This document shows positions 43,350-53,084 of a DNA stretch of 64,000 nucleotides, in pieces. The translations under genes and the position numbers were made by a program. Positions within the stretch are counted from its first letter, which is position 1; the number at the start of each line of letters is the position of its first letter. This DNA is from Lepidostoma basale (taxonomy: Eukaryota; Arthropoda; Insecta; Trichoptera; Lepidostomatidae). The notes below the pieces were generated by a model, which was not told the origin of the DNA, searched no databases, and saw only the letters and a program-made list of their open reading frames with translations. The DNA lies in the NCBI GenBank assembly GCA_022606425.2, contig JAHDVF020000186.1:248001-312000 (forward strand), given 5' to 3'.

Positions 43350-43885
43350 CTCAAAACTTGGATAAAGAACAATCCAAAAATAAGACGATAAACTGACACC
43401 AAAGAGAAGTTTTTTATGTGACTGTATGACTGCTAAACAAGGAAGTAGCCACTGGCCTGCTTCTCATATTTATAATATAACCCGTCGTATGTTGTGGTTT
43501 TCGTTTGATGTCGAAATGAAAAACATAATTTTCATCTGTTTAAGTACCACTAATTTAATTTTTTTCGCTTCAAACAGGATTCGAAATTGGAATGCGTAAT
43601 TTTTAAATATAATTCCTAGCCGACTTACAAGATTCGTATTGAATAATTGGCAGCTTCGTTCAACGACAATAACAAATTAATATAGAGTCAAAATGCGTCT
43701 TGATCAGTAGATGGGGAGTACTTACTTCTAAAAGAGATTATTAAATTTGGTTGCTGAAACTAACTTAGTGTCTATGAGGTCGTAGGTACTCGTCAAATTA
43801 AGAGTTTTGTTGACGAATAGATATATTATAGTTCATATTTATTGTGTCATGGACAAACAATTGCGTAGATTTTCACGGTTGGTGG
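43350..43885. other. No feature seen
   Basis: AT-rich DNA without coding signal or recognised repeat. Confidence 0.35.
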
Positions 43886-43890
43886 CAATA

Positions 43891-44419
43891 ATGTGTTTTT
43901 TTAGAGGTTTGGTTTTTGAACTGGCAACATTGTTTATACAGACTGTCGATTTGACAGTTGACAGTTGATTAGTAGTCAGTGAGTTTTGCCATTTCACCCA
44001 GTTGCTCAATAAAGGTGACGAAAATTGGACTTCACGATTGCGCTTCATTCGAGCTAGCCGTGGCGCTCATATGGCCGAAATCATATTTAGACAATTATGT
44101 AACAATGTGTATAAGTTTTTTTTAGAAGTATAAAAATTCTAAATAATACAAACACATTAAAATAATGTAATGTCGATGATATTGGCTTTATTTAATAGAT
44201 ATTTTTTTGCCATTATCGTTAAAATATGATTTCGGGCATTTGAGCGCCATGGCTAGCTCGAATGAAGCGCAATCGTGAAGCCCAATTTTCGACAACTTTA
44301 TCGAGCAACTGGGTAAAATGGCAAAACGTATTGACTACAATTCAACTGTCAACTGTCAAATTGACAGTCTGTAGAAACAATGTTGCCAGTTTAAAAACCA
44401 AATCTCTAAAAAAACACAT
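43891..44419. mobile_element. Foldback DNA element, TA-flanked, about 175 bp inverted arms
   Basis: It begins ATGTGTTTTTTTAGAGGTTT and ends with ACCAAATCTCTAAAAAAACACAT in mirror orientation, with TA on both sides (43889-43890, 44420-44421). Inner arms pair as well: GAAGCGCAATCGTGAAG against CTTCACGATTGCGCTTC. The TA duplication fits a Tc1/mariner-type origin. No coding sequence remains. A second copy with extra cargo lies at 50530-51030. Confidence 0.85.
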
Positions 44420-44424
44420 TAATT

Positions 44425-44668
44425 AAAAAATGATCACTTAGATGGTTTGGACATATGGAACGATTAGATGAGAGAAGGATGATTAAAAAATTGAAAACAT
44501 GGCATAACCAAATTAATGTATTACTAAAAAGTGGCAACATTCGTAGTCGGAAAAAATAAAAAGCGTGCGTGTTAGAGGAACTCGTGAGACATGTCCGGAC
44601 AGAACGGTGTTACGATCCATCCTCTCTGCTTACCCCTTTAGAGAAACTGCGTGATGGTTAGTTTTGTT
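44425..44668 (+). mobile_element. RTE-like LINE, 3' end fragment
   Basis: It contains AGATGGTTTGGACATATGGA and ends CTGCGTGATGGTTAG. It has internal deletions. Confidence 0.75.
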
Positions 44669-44912
44669 CCTCTCCTGCCACAAACATCACGCCTCAACCC
44701 TAAATAATGATGTTGTGCTGCAATTTAACTATTCTTGAATGTTTTTTTGCCAGCATTTTCGTCTTCTCTCATTATACTTAAATAGCTACACCAAAAATAG
44801 CAGTGCTGCAGAATTCATTAGTTATAATATTTACCAAGCAAATAGTAATAAAACTCATACATAATCATAATAAACTTAAAAAGTGACGCGTTTTGCATTA
44901 CAAGGACTCTCT

Positions 44913-45145
44913 TACTAACCATCACGCCGTTTCTCTTGGAGATAGACAGAGAGTATAGACCGTCACACTGCTCTATCCCGCTCGAGAAGATTTTTTTATA
45001 TATCATAGAAATGACATGTATCGCATTGCTAAGGCAAGACATTATTCTTTTTCTTCTCCTTATAGACCTTTGTTCTGTTCTTGAAATCAGGCTGGCCTCT
45101 CTTGGGAGGTTGACTCCCAGCTATTTCTCCATCTCTTCGGCGGTC
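44913..45145 (-). mobile_element. RTE-like 3' end and family D LINE fragment
   Basis: 44913-44990 is ACCATCACGCCGTTTCTCTT and onward, the reversed RTE-like end. 45055-45145 encodes on the minus strand PPGRPPKRWRNSWESTSQER, the end of family D. An M1-like string (ATGACATGTATCGCATTGCT) lies between them. Confidence 0.65.
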
Positions 45146-45304
45146 TTCCGGGGGGACGGCAGCCGGCAGGAATCTGATGCGCCACAGCGTGTGGGATATT
45201 ATTAAATCTAAGATGAATTGGGTACGAATAAACTTGTTGTATTTTCGAAAGACATTCGATAATGCCTAATATGATTTGTTTTGTGAGATACATATTAAAT
45301 AGTC

Positions 45305-45620
45305 CATTGTTTTGGCCGAAACTCTATGATACTTCAATATTATTACTGTTAAAATTTAAAACACTGTTATAATATCACAATTTCTTTTTATTTACTGTGT
45401 GTCGAGTTTTATTGTAGCACCTGATGATGGCAACATCGATTGGCAAACTTGCTGTCGCGATACTCAGTGAATAAAAAGAAATTGTAATATTATAACAGTG
45501 TTTTAAATTTCAACAGTAAGATAAATATCAAACATATGATAATACATGCGAAACATGTCATTCCCATAAAATAAAATAAAACTTGTAGAAAACGGGCCAT
45601 TTGATTAGTATTAATTAAGT
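45305..45620. repeat. MITE family M2 copy followed by an M1 arm
   Basis: 45305-45525 begins TTTGGCCGAAACTCTATGAT, holds GTAGCACCTGATGATGGCAA and ends GTTTTAAATTTCAACAGTAA. It is shorter than the 19070 copy by loss of the inner left arm. 45545-45620 has GCGAAACATGTCATTCCCAT of family M1. Confidence 0.75.
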
Positions 45621-46138
45621 TCTAACAACATTTTTTTTAAATCTTCAGAGTTATTCTTTAAAAATATACATACTTTTATTATTATAAAATATTTATATGG
45701 TTCGCTTTGCTAGGGCATTATTAAATAACATCGTTGATTTAACAAGGTGTTACGTGTCAATATTTTATACATTAAATCATAAAACTTTCGGATTAAAAAT
45801 TATTAAATCTAAAATGAATTGGGTACAAATAAACGCGTTGAATTTTCGCGAAAAGTCGCCATTTTCTCTGTTTTGATAAGATTAGCATGACGGCCATTTT
45901 ACTTTCGTCGTGTTCGAACCGCTATGACGTTGGCGATGACGCCGGAATTCCTATTGACATGACTTACCACAACGGTATTTCATCCGAAGTTTCTATTTTC
46001 ACTGCGTTCAGTGTGAGAGCGGAAATGCTCACTCCGAGTTCAAGGTGTTGCTGGTAGAGTATTAGCCTTCCCTCACCGATCCTGCTAACCTAGTACACAT
46101 TTCTTCTAATAACTTTAACATCTCTAAAAATATTATTA
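45620..46138. other. No confident feature
   Basis: Mixed AT-rich DNA. At 45840-46060 base composition rises, with CpG-containing strings that could be a repeat or a promoter; no open frame or splice signal supports a gene. Confidence 0.3.
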
Positions 46139-46139
46139 A

Positions 46140-46660
46140 TAATGGGTTACGTTTTTAGCATTTCTGCGTTGTATACTTCTTCTTTTAATAGATCTGTCGA
46201 TCTGCGACACAGAAATCATGACTCTTCGGATGATGGGGATCAGCTGTCCCTCCATCTCCTACGTGGTCTTCCAGGTGGACGGTGTTCGGAGGGGATTTCG
46301 CGTAAGCGGTTGTATATGCGAGTCTGTCACTATCCATTCTGGCTACATGGTCCTTCCAGTATCTTCTTTTGGATCTACTCCACCGAACGATATCCTCTAT
46401 TTCGCAAGTTTTTCTTATGTCTGTGGTACGAACACGATCTCGGAGTTTTTCCCGTAATGGATTTTAGGACCTTCATCTCAGATGTTCTTAGCAGACCCTT
46501 GGTTCGTACAGTGTCGGCCCGCGTCTCTACAGCATACGTCATGATTTTTAGTAACGTCAATTCATTTTTAGTAACAGAATATATATTTTTTATCGAAAAT
46601 CGGAGATGCATTACCAATCCAAACAAACAATATCGTTTGCGACTCACTGGTGGCACAATA
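46140..46660 (-). mobile_element. LINE family D, reverse transcriptase C-terminal part
   Basis: Minus-strand translation shows YAVETRADTVRTKGLLRTSE, then MKVLKSITGKT and further family D strings after frameshifts. It parallels the plus-strand copy at 24850. Confidence 0.7.
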
Positions 46661-46779
46661 TCCCGAATTAAAGTGTCAAGAGTAAAGAATTTATTGTTTT
46701 TTTCACGTACGCCATTTACGTCTCATTTTCGCTACTTCTATATTCGCGAGGTGATTTATTAACGAAAACGACACTATAT

Positions 46780-47035
46780 TATTTAGCCTAATTATTAATA
46801 TGTATGAAAAAACGATAGTTTTCAAGGAGTTTTATTACTCGTATAATATTCATGTATGACATGTTTCGACCTTCTAAGGCATTATCAAATTGACATTTGA
46901 TAATGCCTTAGAAGGGCAAAACATGTCATACATAAATATTATAATAAAACTCCTTGAAAACTATCGTTTTTTCATACACATTAATAATTTTATATGGAGT
47001 TTTACATCATTGTTCAAGAAACAATAAATTTAGCC
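46780..47035. repeat. Hairpin MITE (family M1), best-preserved copy
   Basis: The left arm carries ATTATTAATATGTATGAAAA, AACGATAGTTTTCAAGGAGT and ATGACATGTTTCGACCTTCT; the right arm carries their complements in mirror order. It closes at TATCAAATTGACATTTGATA. The right side runs on to TTACATCATTGTTCAAGAAA. The arms are nearly identical, so it is young. It is the reference copy for the family. Confidence 0.9.
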
Positions 47036-47098
47036 TAATTATTATGATTATTGCCACACGGCCACGAAGGTCTTCTATATGTCCTTGTTGGTCTATAC

Positions 47099-47530
47099 CA
47101 GTTGTTCCCAAAGTGGTCTATATGGGCCCCCAGGGGTCGATTTCGACTTGGAAGGGGTCTACGACAAGTGGAAAAAAAATTGGGGTTCTATGAGATGTAA
47201 ATGGGGGTCTACGAGATGGTTTAACTAAATCGGAGCTGAATATTGAAATTTTGATAGTGGTTTTGTTTCGTTCCGGGAAAAATGTGGAATTCGTTGTCGA
47301 CCTTTTTTTGCCCATTCCTGAAAATCGGAACAGCTATGCGACGTTACACTTTTGTGAGATGTCGCGGCGGCTGGTCCGATTTTCACTAATGAGCAAAAAA
47401 AAGGTCGAAAACGAATTTCAGATTATTTTTTCTATTGGCCCGGATTTTGCTCTGTGTCAGAATTTGTAAAAAGAATATTATTACGAATGCAAGGGGTACG
47501 CACAAAATAAAAGAAATCGGCAAGGGGTCT
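47099..47530. mobile_element. Possible hAT-type remnant
   Basis: The left end CAGTTGTTCCCAAAGTGGTC resembles hAT terminal inverted repeats (CAGTGGTTCCCAAA type). GGGGTCTACGA-like strings repeat three times inside. No matching right end was found. Confidence 0.35.
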
Positions 47531-47539
47531 TCTTTTCCG

Positions 47540-48150
47540 GTTTCAATCTAAAGATTGGTTTGCAGCAAGGCGATGCATTTTTTCTTCCGCTCCGCTCGGT
47601 CCTCGGCAACTCTCTTCAACTCCGCATAGGAGGTGCAGCCCATATCTCGGCAAATCTGATCTAGGTACTCATGGCGAGGTCGTCCTCTGCCAATCGATCC
47701 TTCGACCATTCCCTCCAATATACATCATGCAGGAAACATTCGTGTCGCAACACATGACCAATCCATCTCGCGCGCCTCTCCGCTATGGTGTTAAATATGT
47801 CCCTGTTCTCTTCAACTCTGCTGATAACCTCCTCATTTGTAACGTGGTCCCTCCATGAAACATGAGCAATTCGTCGGTAGGTCCACATCTCAAATGCTTC
47901 CAGCCTTTTGCGCTCTTTTTCGCCCAGGCACTAAGTCTCGCAACCGTATAGTAAGACACTCCATCCCAATGTTTTTATTAGTTGTTTTCCGAGGTTAGGG
48001 TCTATGTTATTGGACTCGAATATTTTAGCTTTTTTATTGAAGACAAGTTTAGCCTGGTGGATACGACTATCGACATCTTTCTTTGATCGACCATCCCATG
48101 TAATGCTGCTCCCCAGGTAAACAAAAGTCTTACGTTCTTTGGGTCATATC
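47540..48150 (-). mobile_element. LINE fragment related to family C
   Basis: Minus strand: a VLLYGCET-like block near 47935, then RIAHVSWRDHVTNEEVISRV, RRARWIGHVLRHE and a terminal region. The block order is as in family C, but divergence is high and the last part differs. Confidence 0.7.
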
Positions 48151-48173
48151 CCGACTTTGAACCACCCTGTTAA

Positions 48174-48415
48174 CCCGATGATCGCCGTAAGCACACATGT
48201 GCGCTCTACGTAGACGATCGCCATAAGCGCAGCTGTGCGCGCTTCGCAATATTCGAAAGATGTATTTCAAAATTAATTCCGATTTTCTCACAACGACATC
48301 TATGAATATTTTGAAATATTAACAAACCAAAAAGGATCGATATTTTTCGATAGTTTGGGAGAAAATACGTAGCGTACCGGCGCGCTGTTTCTACAAACAT
48401 GTGGCGATGAATGGG
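48174..48415. mobile_element. piggyBac-type MITE, TTAA-flanked
   Basis: TTAA at 48170-48173 and 48416-48419 bracket 242 bp that starts CCCGATGATCGCC and ends GGCGATGAATGGG. The ends are imperfect inverted repeats. Near the left end GATCGCCGTAAGCACACATG and GATCGCCATAAGCGCAGCTG form a direct repeat. It is a different family from the element at 25675. Confidence 0.7.
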
Positions 48416-48424
48416 TTAAAAGTC

Positions 48425-48560
48425 GGGAAATTCGTGTGTGAGACAAGAAGAAAATATTATAAATGATTCTAATGATGTATACCAGGATAGAAAAGTGGGG
48501 TCCATCCTAACTGCCTTCTCCTTCTGAAACAATGATTAGTCAGTTATTTAATTTGTTTTT
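48425..48560 (+). mobile_element. RTE-like LINE, 3' end fragment
   Basis: GATGTATACCAGGATAGAAA, then GGTCCATCCTAACTGCC and ACAATGATTAGTCAGTTATT. The tail is diverged. Confidence 0.6.
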
Positions 48561-49000
48561 AGTTTGTACGAGTCGACCTTGACTTCCGAGAGTTATTTTT
48601 GTTGACAGCGCCTGTTTATCATAAACAATTTTTTTTATTATTTTCATTACTGACGGAAAATAAATAACGCTGGGTAAAAGTTCTCTAAAAAACAGTGTTT
48701 TATTTACGTTAACTAATTTATTGGCGCCGATAGCAGACACTTGCATAATATTTGGAGAAAAAAACATAAACACAGAGAGATTTTAAAATGTTTGGTAGTG
48801 AAATCTAGGAAAACATCCAGTTTACGACTTCAACGCTTCATTTTAAAATATATATTGTATAATATAATGTAATAACTCAACTCTATTACAAATTCTCGAG
48901 TGTGTACATAGAAAAACGTATTTTTTCTTTAAAAATAATTACAGTAGCATACATGTCAGTGAATTTATCAATTAGTAAAAAGTAATTTATCAATTAGTAA
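48560..49000. other. No feature seen
   Basis: AT-rich DNA without coding signal. It includes two direct copies of GTAATTTATCAATTAGTAAA-like sequence near 48965-49000. Confidence 0.35.
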
Positions 49001-49004
49001 AATC

Positions 49005-49100
49005 AAAGAGCGTGCTTGTTACAATGTATACCATAAATGAAGAGAGAGCTCAAGCCGTATGTGAAAGTACAAGAAGAGTGTGGCAGTCCATCCTCTCGGC
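49005..49100 (+). mobile_element. RTE-like LINE end, cut by a family B LINE
   Basis: AAGAGCGTGCTTGTTACAAT to GTGGCAGTCCATCCTCTCGG is the C-terminal end of the RTE-like ORF. Its usual ending is missing because another LINE follows directly at 49100. Confidence 0.65.
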
Positions 49101-49916
49101 TAGTTACATCTTGTTCTTCTTCTTCCTCAGCCTATCCCCGTCCACTCCTGGACAAAGGCCTCCTCCATTCGCTTCCATGTCACTCTGTCCTGTGTAGGCT
49201 GCATCCAGGTTATTCCGACGTGTCTGTTCAGATCATCCTTCTACCGTAGTTGCGGTCACCCTGCACTTTTCTTCGCCGTCCACGGTCTCCAAGTCAGCAG
49301 TCTTCTTGTCCACTTTTCATCTGAGCTTCTGGCTACGTGACCTGCCCATTGCCATCTTAGAGTCGCCACCCGGTGGATGATGTCAGTGACCTTTGTTTTT
49401 TCTCTCACTGTGCCGTTTCTAACTCTGTTTCTTAGGTTTATTCCTTCACATGGCTCTTTCCATGGCTCTTTGTAGTTAGTTTCTCGGCACTTTGTTTGGA
49501 CAATGTAACAGTTTCAAGACCATAAGTATAAACTAACTCATTTTTCCGAAAGCTGCCCAGCTTAGTCCAATAATAATTATTTTTAGCTCTGGGGTTTGGT
49601 TATCTGGGCCTAATAGAATATTGTGTCCTAGATATGTGTATTCTTGAACATTCTCAATTCTGTTTCCGTCCACGTTGATTTCAGGCTTTTCCATGACGAT
49701 CACCTTGGTCTTTGCCAGGTTCATATTCAAACCTACAGATTTGGATACATCGTTTAGTTCTTTCAGCATTTCAGCTAGTTCCTTCGGAGTGTTGCTCACG
49801 AGTACGATGTCGTCGGCAAAACGTAGATGGTTTAAATATTTTCTATCAACACTTGGTCCTATAACGTGGTAATTTTCAGTTTTTTCCACATTTATATACA
49901 GCAGATTTGAACCCAT
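49100..49916 (-). mobile_element. LINE family B, longer copy reaching motif C
   Basis: Minus strand from 49916: YLNHLRFADDIVLVSNTPKE (reverse transcriptase motif C, both aspartates present), then GLNMNLAKTKVIVMEKPEIN, VQEYTYLGHNILLGPDNQTP and WAAFGKMS. A frameshift and deletion near 49533 follow, then the C-terminal end as at 61935. It is the only family B copy here that keeps the catalytic block. Confidence 0.85.
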
Positions 49917-49938
49917 TTACTGTATATATCTTTTTTAT

Positions 49939-50107
49939 TATTGATTCCCATGACATGTGATAGGTAGCAATTATAAAATATAGCCATTTTAATCTCACGT
50001 AAATTCTACACCAGACAGTGTGACAATCACACTGCTATCGCCGGGAATCGGACCCGGGACTTTCGATGCGGTAGTCATAGCTTTTGACGCTCTGCCACGA
50101 AGTTCGT
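49939..50107 (-). mobile_element. tRNA-derived SINE
   Basis: The minus strand has the head with CGGGTCCGATTCCCGGCGAT (B box with one change), GCAGTGTGATTGTCACACTG, and the body ending in CACATGTCATGGGAATCAAT. Confidence 0.85.
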
Positions 50108-50181
50108 CAATGATTTAAATCCTTGATGTTAGTATTTAAACAAAATATTAGATCATCACGGTGTAGTTAAAGTTTCTACAG

Positions 50182-50258
50182 ATTTCCATAAATCACTGCA
50201 CACAGAAAATAGTGATGCATCGATTGAAGTTGTGCACGAGGCGTTTAAGACACTCTAA
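50182..50258 (+). CDS. Candidate last exon of the RIIa-IQ gene
   Basis: After the acceptor TTTCTACAG (ends 50181) the strand is open in the phase left by the exon ending at 39855. The split codon would be GAT, followed by FHKSLHTENSDASIEVVHEA, FKTL and TAA. The acidic, polar composition fits exon 4. An alternative acceptor TATGTTTAG at 50280 is also in a compatible phase (GDAKTYQRKNDVQ and onward to TGA at 50355). The intron would be about 10.3 kb and full of repeats; intermediate exons may exist. Only a transcript can decide. Confidence 0.33.
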
Positions 50259-50529
50259 CAAAGGTATTTTTTATGTTTAGGCGATGCCAAGACGTACCAA
50301 CGTAAAAATGATGTACAGGTCCGAGCTAAATTAGCGTGCAGGTGGCCAGCTCGCTGAAAGCGAAACATTCCAAGATGTCTAACATTTAACTATAATAATG
50401 GGTCGCATTAATCAGACGTCAAGTTATTGAATTTCGTTATTCGCGAATGACATTTTTAAACGCACATATTTTGATATATATCCAATAGCGATCGTACTTA
50501 GTAACGTATTATATATTCTATTATAAAGA

Positions 50530-51030
50530 GTGGTTTTTTAGAGGTATACAACACATATTCAAAATGAAAAAAAAAACACATTAAAATAATGTTAATGTCT
50601 ATGATATTGGCTTTATATAATAGATAATTTTATGCTATTATTGTTTAAATATGATTTCCGGCATATGAGCGCCACGGTTAGCTCGAATGAAGCGCAATCG
50701 TGAAATCCAATTTTCGACAATTGTCGTCTTTGTGGATGCGTATTATCCACTAGAGTGTACATGGTACGAAAACGATCCATGGTCTTCCGAATGTCTTGTT
50801 CGGATGGACGATTATGTCAACCGTAAAATGGACGTAGTGCACGATAAGTTTGGCGAACCGAACCATGATTTTCAAAATAAATTTGCACAATTTGCAAGCA
50901 CTGTTTTGACGACAGTCTATTCGTGATGAAATGGCAAAACGTTTTGACTACAACTCAACTGTAAATTGTTAAATGGACAGTCTGTAGAAACAATGTTGCC
51001 AGTTTAAAAACCAAACCTCTAAAATTAACA
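50530..51030. mobile_element. Foldback element copy carrying a foreign coding-like segment
   Basis: 50550-50725 matches the inner part of the element at 43891-44419 (GATATTGGCTTTATATAATA, CGAATGAAGCGCAATCGTGA). 50925-51025 matches its right end (TTGACTACAACTCAACTGT, AAACAATGTTGCCAGTTTAA). Between CGACAATT and GAAATGGCAAAACG the reference copy has about 20 bp; here about 205 bp of unrelated, less AT-rich sequence are present. Confidence 0.75.
50717..50926 (+). other. Coding-like cargo inside the foldback element
   Basis: The segment is open throughout on the plus strand and ends in TGA at 50924. It reads VVFVDAYYPLECTWYENDPW, then SSECLVRMDDYVNRKMDVVH and DKFGEPNHDFQNKFAQFAST. Amino-acid composition (W, C, Y, D) is unlike the flanking repeat. 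In the track frame the ATG at 50687 lies within the repeat arm. The family is not recognised; it may be a captured piece of a host gene. Confidence 0.5.
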
Positions 51031-51069
51031 CCCTATATTTTATGCTGTTAGCATTTTTCTTTATGGCAA

Positions 51070-51710
51070 CATTAAGAACTTAATGCATTCTTCGTCAGCT
51101 TGTTTCCATCCACTGTTGGACGTAAGCCTCTCCACCCATATATCCCATATCACAATATCATCGTTCCACCTGGTAGGCTGTCTCCCGACACTTCTCTGGT
51201 CCAACCTTGGCCTCCCTTATGTAACCCTCTGGCTCCATCTTCCATCATCCCCAAGATTTGCATTCATCATCATCATCTATAGCCTTTAGTCGTCCAGTGC
51301 TGAAAACAGGCCTCCCTTCTCGATTTTCACAAGTCTTTATCTCTCGCCGCTCTGTGCCATTGACCTCCTGCCACTCTCTTGATGTCATCAGACCATTTGG
51401 CTTGTGGTCTGCCAGGATGGCCTGCCTTCTATGGCCGGTTCTCGGTCGCCACTCCAGGGTGTGTCTTGTCCACTGATCATACGTTGTCCTCGCTATATGG
51501 CCGGCCCAATTCCACTTCAACGAGGCTATTTTGCACGCTACGTCCGTTTGGTCCTTTCTCTGATCCATTCATTTCGCTTCCTGTCTCGCAGACTGATGTT
51601 TCAACATCCTCCTCTCCATTGCCCGTTGAGTCATTTGGAGTTTCTGTATTGTTATTCTTGTGAACGTAACTGTTTCCAGTCCGTATGTCAGTACTGGGAG
51701 GATGCACATG
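51070..51710 (-). mobile_element. LINE family B, two overlapping 3' fragments
   Basis: 51070-51275 is a short degraded end. 51270-51710 begins with a CATCATCATCAT tail and encodes on the minus strand KNNNTETPNDSTGNGEEDV-like sequence in one frame and VACKIASLKWNWAGHIARTT, then DQWTRHTLEWRPRTG in another. Frameshifts separate the blocks. Confidence 0.7.
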
Positions 51711-51714
51711 TCAA

Positions 51715-52195
51715 ATATCTTTTTCTTCAGGTATTTGGTGTAACCAATATTGGAGAAGGGGCGATAGAACTTTTTTTTCTTGTTAGAGGGGCGGGGCGGT
51801 GCGATTATCGGTCCAGAAAATATTGGGAACCTATGCTATACCATAAACAAGTGCATTAGTTCGAAATTGGCATATGAAATAAGGAATGATTTATTTAAGA
51901 TGCTGTCTTGTCTCTATCATCCGGTCCTGGCTGGATATTATATATATTATGCAAATATAGCACACGTAATGTTGGAATCGCTCCAGGGCGCGGTTTATAT
52001 AAGACAACGTAGATTTTCCGAAACACTAAACCCCAATGACACGCATATATCATCGTCTCCTACTCGCGCATATTAAACGCATAGAACTTACATATTTTTA
52101 CGATGTAATCTGAATATAGTGCAATGTCAAGGCGAAGCGACGATTATAGATGTCTTAGCGTGTTAAGATTGCGTTTATTAATAAACTTAGGATCT
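51715..52195. other. Unassigned sequence
   Basis: A 98-codon open frame at 51780-52076 (YEIRNDLFKMLSCLYHPVLA) has no recognised similarity and no splice context. It may be part of an unknown repeat that lies between two LINE B copies. Confidence 0.3.
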
Positions 52196-52204
52196 TATAA
52201 GGTG

Positions 52205-52885
52205 TCATCTTCCTCAGCGATCTCTCCACTGCTAGATATTGGCCTCCTCCAGTTTATTCTACTCCACTCTATCTTGGGATTTTCTTTGCCACATTCTACC
52301 CGCGACAGGGATAATTTCGTCGGCCCATCTTTTTTGGGGTCGGCCAACTTTTCTTTTTCTATCCCATGGTATCCATTTGAGGACTCTGGGTGCCCATCGC
52401 TCTGTTCCCTGTCTGGCGACATGACCTGCCCACTGCCATTTCTGCTTAGCGACAAGGTCCATTATGTCTATGACTTGGCGTCTTATTTCTTCATTTCTTA
52501 TTTTGTCTTTTAGACATACGCCTAACATTTGTCTTTCCATGGACCTTTGTCCACATTTAAGTTTATGTACCGTATTGGCAGTTAGCGTAATGGTTTCCAG
52601 GCCATAGGTGATCACGGGGAGGATGCATGTTTTATGTACTTTTCTTTTCAGATTTATGGGTATGTCCTTATTCTTTAGTATGTGTTTCACTTTTCCAAAG
52701 GCTGCCCATCCTAATCCTATCCTCCCGGGGATCTCTGCTATCTGATTCTCCTTCCCTAGTTTGATCTTATGTCCGAGATATATGTATTCCTCAACAGCTT
52801 CTATTGTTTTATTTTCCATGGTGATGTTGCTGTTGGATGGGCTCATGATTTTGGTCTTATTAATGTTCATCTCTAGACCGATCTT
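52205..52885 (-). mobile_element. LINE family B, well-preserved C-terminal part
   Basis: 203 open codons on the minus strand: MNINKTKIMSPSNSN, VEEYIYLGHKIKLGKENQIA, GRIGLGWAAFGKVKHILKNK, then PVITYGLETITLTANTVHKL, KCGQRSMERQMLGVCLKDKI, WQWAGHVARQGTERW, VGRPQKRWADEI and a WQRKSQDRVEW-like end. It is the longest open family B frame in the window and probably recent. The 5' part with the catalytic motifs is missing. Confidence 0.88.
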
Positions 52886-53084
52886 TAGGGAAGCGTAATA
52901 AGCTTATAAGGCGTGCAAACGAACAATTCTAAAAGTCCTTGTCACAAGGAGTTACTGGATCTCTAATACATTTGTCTTTCTAACCAGGATTATGTAGCCA
53001 GAACGCATTGATTCTTTTTCTTTTTAAAGTGGCATGTCTGGTCTCTCCTATGACAACTATCACTCTAGTGCAGGCTTCTCTGTA

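Noticed and set aside
46142..46762. A 206-codon plus-strand protein
   Set aside because: It is the antisense of a family D LINE; the minus strand carries the recognisable blocks.
51258..51859. Overlapping plus-strand frames of 72-151 codons
   Set aside because: Antisense shadows of a family B LINE whose minus strand shows the WNWAGHIAR block.
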